A program made the position numbers and the translations under genes. DNA of 64,000 bases from assembly GCF_901542335.1 (NCBI RefSeq), contig NZ_LR594036.1:248001-312000 (forward strand), given 5' to 3'. The stretch is from Streptococcus porcinus (GTDB taxonomy: Bacteria > Bacillota > Bacilli > Lactobacillales > Streptococcaceae). Numbering within the stretch: the first letter of the stretch is position 1; each line of letters begins with the position of its first letter. The notes below the pieces were generated by a model. That model ran no database searches. It was given only the letters and a program-made list of their open reading frames with translations, and was not told the DNA's origin. This document shows, one piece after another, positions 57,807 to 64,000 of this stretch.

Positions 57807-58982
57807 TTGAAATCTTTTTTAGAAAAAATGAGTTTATTAAGTCTCTCTTTAATGATGATCTCGCCATTTTCTGTTGCACTAGCCTTGCCCCAAATGCTCT
57901 CATTCTATGAAAGGCAAGGCTATACAGAATCAAATGTGAGTATCCTATTTTCGCTTTCTTCGTTTTCGGTTTTGGCTGTCTTGTTAGCTAATCCACTTTT
58001 GAGGAAAGTGTTAAATGAAAGACAGACAGTTATTTTAGGACTTTTGCTGATTGCTTTAGGTGGAGGAAGTCCAATGTTGACACAATCATATGCTATTGTT
58101 TTTCTCTCACGTCTGTTGCTTGGTCTTGGGATAGGCTTAATCAATGCTAAGGCTATTAATATTATTAGTGAACGTTATACAGGTAAAGAGAAAATTAAAC
58201 TATTGGGCTTTAGAAGCTCGGTAGAAGTTTTAGGAGCAGCTCTATTTACCTTTTTAGCTGGTTTTTTAATCAGTTTTGGCTGGTCTAAGGCTTTTGCTAT
58301 TTACTTTTTTGCCCTCATTACCTTGGGTTTATATCTCTTGTTTGTCCCTAAAATTCCAGAGGTTAGCAAGGTAGAAAAACATACAGATAATCAAAGATTA
58401 AGTTCTAAACAATTATTGATGATTATAGGGATGGCTATCTATGCTGGCTTTGTTATTGTTGTTAATACTTCTATAACCCTACGGATACCACTTGTCATTG
58501 CCCAAAATAACCTGGGTTCGGCAGGCTTAGCTAGTTTAATACTTAGTTTGATGATGCTCATGGGTATCTTTTCAGGTCTTAGTTTCAGTGGTCTACTTGC
58601 TCGATTCAAGGAATCTTTGATGGTAATTGTAGCCATCGCATTAGGTGTTGGAATGTTGATTCTGTGGATAGCTAATAGTATATTCTTAGTTGCCCTTGGA
58701 GCTTTACTGACTGGCTTTGTTTATAGTGTCGGTGTGACCTACGTTTTCCATCATATTTCAGAAAAGATGCCTTCACATCAGCTTACAAATGCGACTACCT
58801 TGGTATTATTGGGCTGTAATGTAGGTGGCGGTGGCGCAGCTATAGTATTACAAGTATTTTCTTACTTATCCAGCTCACTTGTTTTTCCTTATTTAGTGTA
58901 TGCTTTGTTGAGTTTAACATTAGGTCTTTTGTTACTTTTAAAAGGTAAAAGAAAAGCAGGCAACCTTGACCTAAAAAAGTGA
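57807..58982 (+). CDS. MFS transporter
   Basis: This 391-residue protein has about 12 membrane helices and the MFS loop GLGIGLINAKAINIISERYTGKEK between helices 4 and 5. Its substrate is not recognisable; drug or metabolite efflux is typical for this size. The TTG at 57807 follows AAAAAGGACGG at about 11 bases; an ATG at 57828 is alternative but lacks a site. It is divergent from a Crp/Fnr regulator. The rpsO promoter lies within its last codons. Confidence 0.87.
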   Translation: MKSFLEKMSLLSLSLMMISPFSVALALPQMLSFYERQGYTESNVSILFSLSSFSVLAVLLANPLLRKVLNERQTVILGLLLIALGGGSPMLTQSYAIVFLSRLLLGLGIGLINAKAINIISERYTGKEKIKLLGFRSSVEVLGAALFTFLAGFLISFGWSKAFAIYFFALITLGLYLLFVPKIPEVSKVEKHTDNQRLSSKQLLMIIGMAIYAGFVIVVNTSITLRIPLVIAQNNLGSAGLASLILSLMMLMGIFSGLSFSGLLARFKESLMVIVAIALGVGMLILWIANSIFLVALGALLTGFVYSVGVTYVFHHISEKMPSHQLTNATTLVLLGCNVGGGGAAIVLQVFSYLSSSLVFPYLVYALLSLTLGLLLLLKGKRKAGNLDLKK

Positions 58983-59075
58983 ATCTGTTAGAATAGAGAG
59001 GTCGAAAGACGAAACCAACTTTTTCTTGGTTTTAGGAGTGCCAATCCTAAGACTCGGATTAAGCAAAAAAAGGAG
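58966..59075 (+). promoter_or_regulatory. rpsO promoter and structured leader
   Basis: TTGACC (58966-58971) and TAGAAT (58989-58994), 17 bases apart, start inside the end of the MFS gene. The ~80-base leader can form AACCAA/TTGGTT, AGGA/TCCT and AATCC/GGATT hairpins before the AAAGGAG. Ribosomal protein S15 binds its own leader in several bacteria, so this could be the autoregulatory site; whether this fold is equivalent is unknown. Confidence 0.55.
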
Positions 59076-59083
59076 AAAATATT

Positions 59084-59353
59084 ATGGCAATCTCAAAAGA
59101 GAAAAAAAATGAAATCATCGCTCAATATGCACGTCATGAGGGTGACACTGGTTCAGTTGAAGTTCAAGTAGCAGTTCTTACTTGGGAAATCAACCACCTT
59201 AACGGACACATCAAAGAACACAAAAAAGACCATGCTACATACCGTGGTTTGATGAAAAAAATTGGACACCGTCGTAACTTATTAGCTTATTTACGTCGTA
59301 CAGACGTTAACCGTTACCGCGAGCTTGTCCAATCTCTTGGACTTCGTCGTTAA
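59084..59353 (+). CDS. rpsO: 30S ribosomal protein S15
   Basis: S15 binds 16S rRNA and helps nucleate the central domain. The 89-residue length is typical. The conserved segments [29 protein letters not shown] and [16 protein letters not shown] are present. AAAGGAG precedes the ATG. It is alone, with its own promoter and terminator. Confidence 0.99.
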   Translation: MAISKEKKNEIIAQYARHEGDTGSVEVQVAVLTWEINHLNGHIKEHKKDHATYRGLMKKIGHRRNLLAYLRRTDVNRYRELVQSLGLRR

Positions 59354-59412
59354 TTCAAGTTTAAAATCTCTCCAGATGACCTTAGTTGGTCTAAAGATGA
59401 TTTTACTTGTGA

Positions 59413-59444
59413 AAAAACATCTCAGAAATGGGATGTTTTTTTAT
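59413..59444 (+). terminator. Terminator of rpsO
   Basis: AAAACATCTC (59414-59423) pairs with GGGATGTTTT (59430-59439), with one mismatch-tolerant G-T pair, followed by T-rich sequence. The remaining gap to 59789 is AT-rich and shows no supportable gene. Confidence 0.85.
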
Positions 59445-59789
59445 ATTCTTGCTAACTTTTTAATTTTTTTGTTTCTAGTGTAGCTTTGATACGATTCAAA
59501 ATTAAGCTGGTGGATTTAATTGTAAAGTGCCCTCGTTTCTTATTCTTCTTGATACTTTAAAGAGGGAAGTTGGTCAGTCAAAGGGTTTTTAGAGAGACTA
59601 ATTTTGTTATTATAATTTTAATACCCCTTTGATAAGATAATAAATAATAGAAGATGGCATTTGCTTTTATTTTAATCTCGGTGGAGAGGATTGGTCATTT
59701 TTTAGGCCTATTAAACCCTTTGGTAAGTTATATAGAGTTGAGTACAATTGCTATCCGATTTTGTTTACTGATTTTGGACTCAATTATGC

Positions 59790-59818
59790 TTGAATATGAA
59801 AGCGCTTTAAAATATAAT
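59790..59818 (+). promoter_or_regulatory. Promoter with cre site for the PRD regulator - PTS operon
   Basis: TTGAAT (59790-59795) and TATAAT (59813-59818) are 17 bases apart. TGAAAGCGCTTTAA (59797-59810), a cre-like palindrome, fills the spacer. CcpA binding would block the promoter when preferred sugars are present. Transcription would begin very close to the AGGAGGAG ribosome binding site. Confidence 0.75.
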
Positions 59819-59838
59819 TCAAAATAGGAGGAGATGAC

Positions 59839-61890
59839 ATGTTATCTCAGGAGCTCGTCAGAAAATTTCAAATCTTTTTGAAATATCCCAACCGTAGTCT
59901 AGAGGATTTTGAATCTCTTTTAGGAATGCAGAAAAGAAATATTCTTACTGATATAGACAAAATTAATGATAGTCTCGTCCTTAATAACTTTCCTCCGATC
60001 ACTTTTAAAGAGGGTAAGTTGAGTCCTTTGACAACAAGTGAAGATGAACTTTTGCAAGCTTCCTTGCCTCGCTTAGAAGATTATTATTTTCAAGATGAGC
60101 GACCAGATCTTATTATACTTTATATCCTGTTGTCTTCTGATTATGTTTCAATCAGTCATTTAGAGAGTTTTCTTCATATTAGTAGGAATTCAGTTTTAAG
60201 TGATTTAAAGGAAGTTCGTACAAAACTCCTTCCCTTTAGTGTTGAGTTGCTCTATACGCGGCAAAACGGTTATTTTTTAGTTGGGGAGACCTTGGCACTA
60301 AAGCGGTTGTTAGAAAGAACGATTAATCAGACATTAGCCTTTTCGTCTGGAAAATGGCTTTTAACCTATGTTTTGAAAGAGTTGACATTTGATGATGCGA
60401 GCCAGAAAATCACAAATATCCTTCATACTTTAGCGAGTCAATATCGTTTATCATTTATTTCGGAAAAAAGTCGTGAACTAACCTATTTGTTAACATTTTT
60501 AAATGCCAAACCCTTCTCGCCCGCCGGAACAATCCAGCAGATCTATCACGAATTGGGTGATTATTATCCTTTCACTAGCTTATTAGAGGAATTCTATTGC
60601 TATTATCCCAACCTAGAAAGGGAAAATGATTTTATTATAACACGACTTATTGGATGTATCCAAGGTGACCTGCACCATTTTTATCAAGAAGAAGTATATC
60701 TCATTATGGAAGAAATTATCAATTCTGTCTTGGTTAATACAGGTTTGACGCTAAAGGATAGCCTAGATTTACGTAAAAATTTATACAGTCATCTTCTGCC
60801 TGCCTATTATCGTATACGCTATGATGTGGAAATGGTAAACCCGTTGAAAGAACAGATTAAAGAAGATTATGCATCACTATTTTATTTGGTTAAACGAAGT
60901 CTTCTCCCTCTGGAACGAAGACTGAAAAAAGCAATTAGTGATGATGAGGTTGCTTATTTTACTATTCATTTTGGAAGTAAGTTAGAACGGCCGGCTAAGT
61001 CAGAAAAAAACCAATTGGTAGCTTTGTCGGTTTGTCCCAATGGTGTGAGTTCCTCTTTGATCTTACAATCTGAATTAAACGGCTTATTTCCACAGATTCA
61101 ATTTATTGAAATTCATCAATTGGGAGATTTAGCTTTTCTTGATACTTCAACTTATGATCTGGTTTTTTCAACGGTAGATTTTCAAAGCGAAAAACCTGTT
61201 TATATCACACAACCATTAATGGGTGCTGTGGAAAAGATGTTATTGAAAAAGACCGTTTGTGAGGACTTTAATCTTCCCATTTCAAATCCAGTTACAGTTA
61301 ATGAACTGTTAGATATTATTAGTAAACATACCACAATTACAGATAAAGAAGGTTTGACGCGTGATCTATCACAATATATTATTGGTAATCATCTCAAAAA
61401 AGAATTAGGAGGAAAAGGATTATTGGACTTATTAAAAAAAGAATTTATTCAACAATGTCAAGAAGTAGCTAACTGGCAAGAAGCCATTCGCTTAGCAGCT
61501 CAGCCATTGTTAAAAGAAAACATTATTGAAGAAAGATATATTGATGGGATGATTGCTTCGGTTAATGAATTAGGAGCCTATATTGTGTTAGCTCCTAAAG
61601 TCGCTGTCCCGCATGCTTCTCCTGATAAAGGCGCTAATGCGTTGGGGATTTCTCTTTTGAAATTAGAAAAACCAGTTAGTTTTGATATTAAGGAAGAAGG
61701 AGATGAAGAAAAGGATGTACAACTCATTTTTGCCTTAGCTGCGATTGACTCTAGTTCCCACTTAAAAGCCTTGCAAGAATTGTCCTTGATTCTTGACGAT
61801 GATCAGAACATTGAGGCTATTATTGCAGCCAAAGATAAAAAAGAAATTTTAAACATTATGGCAAATATTATTGAAGAAGGAGATTTATAA
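59839..61890 (+). CDS. BglG-family PTS regulator with PRD, EIIB-like and EIIA domains
   Basis: This 683-residue transcription activator has N-terminal helix-turn-helix domains (~1-170), two PTS regulation domains (~200-400, with conserved His in FTIHFGSKLERPA), an EIIB-like segment with Cys in LVALSVCPNGVSSSLIL, and a C-terminal fructose/mannitol-type EIIA domain with the active His in VAVPHASPDKG. It lacks a separate EIIA gene in the operon, so its EIIA domain may serve the permease or only sensing. It ends 2 bases before the EIIB gene. Confidence 0.9.
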   Translation: MLSQELVRKFQIFLKYPNRSLEDFESLLGMQKRNILTDIDKINDSLVLNNFPPITFKEGKLSPLTTSEDELLQASLPRLEDYYFQDERPDLIILYILLSSDYVSISHLESFLHISRNSVLSDLKEVRTKLLPFSVELLYTRQNGYFLVGETLALKRLLERTINQTLAFSSGKWLLTYVLKELTFDDASQKITNILHTLASQYRLSFISEKSRELTYLLTFLNAKPFSPAGTIQQIYHELGDYYPFTSLLEEFYCYYPNLERENDFIITRLIGCIQGDLHHFYQEEVYLIMEEIINSVLVNTGLTLKDSLDLRKNLYSHLLPAYYRIRYDVEMVNPLKEQIKEDYASLFYLVKRSLLPLERRLKKAISDDEVAYFTIHFGSKLERPAKSEKNQLVALSVCPNGVSSSLILQSELNGLFPQIQFIEIHQLGDLAFLDTSTYDLVFSTVDFQSEKPVYITQPLMGAVEKMLLKKTVCEDFNLPISNPVTVNELLDIISKHTTITDKEGLTRDLSQYIIGNHLKKELGGKGLLDLLKKEFIQQCQEVANWQEAIRLAAQPLLKENIIEERYIDGMIASVNELGAYIVLAPKVAVPHASPDKGANALGISLLKLEKPVSFDIKEEGDEEKDVQLIFALAAIDSSSHLKALQELSLILDDDQNIEAIIAAKDKKEILNIMANIIEEGDL

Positions 61891-61891
61891 G

Positions 61892-62176
61892 ATGTTGAAA
61901 ATTGTAACAGTATGTGGAAATGGAATTGGCTCAAGTCTATTGCTTCGTATGAAAGTGGAAGCTATTGCCAAAGATTTAGGAATTGCTGTTGATGCTGAAT
62001 CATGCGACTCTAATGCAGCTGTTGGTAAGGGGGCAGATCTCTTTGTAACAGTAAAAGAGTTTAAAGATATTTTTCCTGAAGGAACAAAGCTCTGTATCGT
62101 TAAAAGCTATACAAATCGGAAAAAAATTGAAGAAGATTTGGTACCAGTTCTAAAAGAAATGTCTGGTCAAGATTAA
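61892..62176 (+). CDS. PTS ascorbate-type EIIB component
   Basis: This 94-residue protein has the EIIB phosphorylation loop TVCGNGIGSSLLLRMK with the active Cys near residue 9. I start it at the ATG at 61892 behind GAAGGAG; an upstream in-frame start overlaps the previous gene without a site. It matches UlaB-like (ascorbate/galactitol) EIIB proteins. It lies between the PRD regulator and an EIIC gene 16 bases later. Confidence 0.9.
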   Translation: MLKIVTVCGNGIGSSLLLRMKVEAIAKDLGIAVDAESCDSNAAVGKGADLFVTVKEFKDIFPEGTKLCIVKSYTNRKKIEEDLVPVLKEMSGQD

Positions 62177-62192
62177 GAAAAGGGGAAGTTTA

Positions 62193-63572
62193 ATGGAAGC
62201 AATATTATCATTTTTTAGGGACATTTTAAAAGAACCTGCTTTTTTAATGGGACTCATTGCCTGTGTTGGCTTACTAGCTTTAAAAACTCCATGGCATAAG
62301 GTTTTAACAGGAACTATGGGGCCTATTCTTGGTTATTTGATGTTAGCAGCAGGTGCTGGAGTTATTGTGTCAAATTTGGATCCCCTGTCCCAATTGATTG
62401 AACATGGTTTTAACATTACAGGTGTTGTCCCAAACAATGAGGCGGTCACATCAGTAGCTCAAAAAATTCTCGGAGTAGAAACCATGTCTATCTTGGTAGT
62501 CGGACTCTTATTGAACTTAGCCTTTGCGCGCTTCACGCGCTTCAAATATATTTTCTTGACAGGACATCATAGTTTCTTTATGGCTTGTCTATTATCGGCA
62601 GTACTGGGAGCAGTAGGTTTCAAAGGAGCTGCACTCATTCTTTTAGGTGGTTTTTTACTTGGAGCTTGGTCTGCCATCTCACCGGCTATTGGTCAAAAAT
62701 ACACCCTCAAAGTTACTGATGGTGATGAAATAGCTATGGGGCATTTTGGTAGTCTAGGTTATTACTTATCTGCTTGGGTAGGTAGCAAAGTTGGAAAGGG
62801 TAGCCAAGATACCGAAGAACTTGAAATTTCTGAAAAATGGAGTTTTTTACGAAATACAACTATCTCCACTGGTCTAATAATGGTTATTTTCTATTTAATT
62901 GCAACAGTGGCTTCTATTCTGAGAGATCCGGCTGTCGCTAACAAATTAGCTGCGGGGCAAAATCATTTCATTTTTGCTATCAAGAGTGGGTTGACCTTCG
63001 CGGTAGGTGTTGCCATCGTATATGCTGGTGTTCGAATGATTTTAGCAGACTTAATCCCAGCCTTTCAAGGTATTGCTGATAAGTTGATTCCAAATGCTAT
63101 TCCAGCTGTAGACTGCGCCGTTTTCTTTCCTTATGCACCAACTGCCGTTATCCTAGGTTTTGCCTCTAGTTTTATCGGCGGACTTATTGGTATGCTTATT
63201 TTAGGCGCAGCCGGCGGTGTGCTCATCATCCCAGGGATGGTTCCACACTTCTTCTGCGGTGCAACTGCGGGTATCTATGGGAACTCAACTGGTGGGCGTC
63301 GAGGTGCCATCGTTGGGGCTTTTGTCAATGGTTTATTCCTAGCTTTCTTACCTGCTATGCTATTACCAGTATTAGGAAAATTAGGATTCTCAAATACAAC
63401 ATTTGGTGATTTTGATTTTGGTGTTCTTGGTATTCTCCTTGGACGACTTGGTACTTCAATAGGTCAAGTTGGTATTTATATAGTGATTGCAGTAATGGCC
63501 TTAGTGTTGATTATTCCAAGTTTTATGTCGAAATCAAACCAAGCTATTAATAATATTACTGAAGAAAAATAA
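62193..63572 (+). CDS. PTS ascorbate-family EIIC permease (UlaA-like)
   Basis: This 459-residue membrane permease has 10 or more hydrophobic segments. It resembles the UlaA family in length, in the middle block FLTGHHSFFMACLLSAVLG and in the C-terminal AVDCAVFFPYAPTAVILGF and ATAGIYGNSTGGRRGAIVGAF. Many UlaA-like permeases carry pentitols or other sugars rather than ascorbate. The gene after it is a transaldolase-family enzyme, not the ula lactonase set, so ascorbate is uncertain. Confidence 0.9.
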   Translation: MEAILSFFRDILKEPAFLMGLIACVGLLALKTPWHKVLTGTMGPILGYLMLAAGAGVIVSNLDPLSQLIEHGFNITGVVPNNEAVTSVAQKILGVETMSILVVGLLLNLAFARFTRFKYIFLTGHHSFFMACLLSAVLGAVGFKGAALILLGGFLLGAWSAISPAIGQKYTLKVTDGDEIAMGHFGSLGYYLSAWVGSKVGKGSQDTEELEISEKWSFLRNTTISTGLIMVIFYLIATVASILRDPAVANKLAAGQNHFIFAIKSGLTFAVGVAIVYAGVRMILADLIPAFQGIADKLIPNAIPAVDCAVFFPYAPTAVILGFASSFIGGLIGMLILGAAGGVLIIPGMVPHFFCGATAGIYGNSTGGRRGAIVGAFVNGLFLAFLPAMLLPVLGKLGFSNTTFGDFDFGVLGILLGRLGTSIGQVGIYIVIAVMALVLIIPSFMSKSNQAINNITEEK

Positions 63573-63583
63573 AGGAGGTTTTC

Positions 63584-64000
63584 ATGGAAAAACAACTAAA
63601 GGTTAAGATCTTTTCAGACGGTGCTGTGCTAGAAAACATGATAACAGATTTAAACTCTGGTCTAGTCACAGGTTTTACAACCAATCCAAGTTTAATGAAA
63701 AAAGCTGGTATTACTTCTTATATTGGATTTGCTAAAGAGGTTTTAGGCAAAATCACAGAATACCCCGTATCATTTGAAGTCTTTGGGGATGATATTGCGA
63801 CAATGCGTAAGGAAGCAGAACGGATTGCTAAACTTGGTGACAATGTTTATGTTAAAATTCCGGTGACGACTTCAAAAGGGGAGTCAACAGCTGAATTAAT
63901 AAAGGAACTTTCTGAGAAAGGAATTAAGTTAAATGTAACGGCTATTTTTACTGTTGAGCAAACCCGTTTAGTTGTTGATCATTTGACATCGGGGGTTCCC
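63584..64000 (+). CDS. Transaldolase/fructose-6-phosphate aldolase family protein (cut by window end)
   Basis: The first 139 codons are present, starting MEKQLKVKIFSDGAV after AAAGGAGG. TGFTTNPSLMKKAG near 31-44 is the transaldolase family N-terminal signature. VYVKIPVTTSKG near 101-112 carries the Schiff-base lysine region and LNVTAIFTVEQ follows. These small enzymes act on fructose-6-phosphate or sedoheptulose-7-phosphate. Its place 11 bases after the EIIC gene suggests it works on the sugar phosphate that the PTS brings in. The C-terminus lies beyond 64000. Confidence 0.88.
   Translation, partial: MEKQLKVKIFSDGAVLENMITDLNSGLVTGFTTNPSLMKKAGITSYIGFAKEVLGKITEYPVSFEVFGDDIATMRKEAERIAKLGDNVYVKIPVTTSKGESTAELIKELSEKGIKLNVTAIFTVEQTRLVVDHLTSGVP

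Noticed and set aside
59654..59827. 57-codon frame starting MAFAFILISV before the PRD regulator
   Set aside because: No ribosome binding site, and it spans the cre and promoter of the next operon; coding is unlikely.

Overview
The window looks like a chromosomal segment of a pyogenic-group Streptococcus. The evidence is the Gram-positive PolC, LPXTG/LPXTN-type wall-anchored exoenzymes, a YSIRK-like signal on the pullulanase, MsmK/DexB, the rel-dtd pair, DUF3013-prmA-rsmE, and low GC. The species cannot be fixed by reading alone.

1-6.5 kb is an AT-rich accessory region abutting the 3' end of a tRNA-Lys(CTT) gene. It holds a CPBP-family membrane protein, two near-identical GNAT acetyltransferase genes, a DJ-1/PfpI protein divergent from a WYL regulator, and an ANT(6)-like nucleotidyltransferase - histidine phosphatase - GNAT operon. 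The tRNA 3' end and its terminator occur three times (1.8 kb, a degenerate copy at 4.2 kb, and the real one at 6.5 kb). A degraded histidine phosphatase precedes the first GNAT copy. This reads as stepwise module accretion at a tRNA attachment site; no integrase is visible.

6.5-12.7 kb (minus strand) holds tRNA-Lys, a 6S RNA candidate just upstream of it, rarA, the pabA and pabB-pabC fusion genes (4-aminobenzoate for folate), and a wall-anchored amidase with an LPQTN sorting signal. 12.9-18.4 kb (plus) holds a DUF3013 protein, prmA, rsmE, a maltose/glucose-type PTS EIICBA behind MalR-like operators, and an EEP-family hydrolase. 18.4-23.3 kb (minus) holds a P-loop kinase, an M42 peptidase, a NrdI-like flavoprotein and a surface 2',3'-cyclic phosphodiesterase/5'-nucleotidase.

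23.5-34.2 kb (plus) holds rel, dtd, a PucR/CdaR-like regulator, msmK, dexB, a relic IS end and a surface pullulanase. With the PTS permease these genes fit uptake and breakdown of alpha-glucans: pullulanase debranches outside the cell, MsmK energises ABC sugar importers, DexB cleaves alpha-1,6 bonds inside. 34.3-39.7 kb is a Leloir galactose locus (galR and acetyltransferase divergent from galKTE). 39.7-45.5 kb is housekeeping: thioredoxin-like protein, yajC, uppS, cdsA, rseP, proS. 45.5-48.9 kb (minus) is a four-gene osmoprotectant ABC transporter. 49.2-53.6 kb is polC. 53.7-59.4 kb holds a MarR regulator and FMN reductase, def, a PAP2 phosphatase, a candidate small RNA, a Crp/Fnr regulator divergent from an MFS transporter, and rpsO. 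59.8-64 kb is a PRD regulator followed by ascorbate-type PTS EIIB/EIIC genes and a transaldolase-family gene cut by the window end.

All calls come from reading the sequence; no database search was run.
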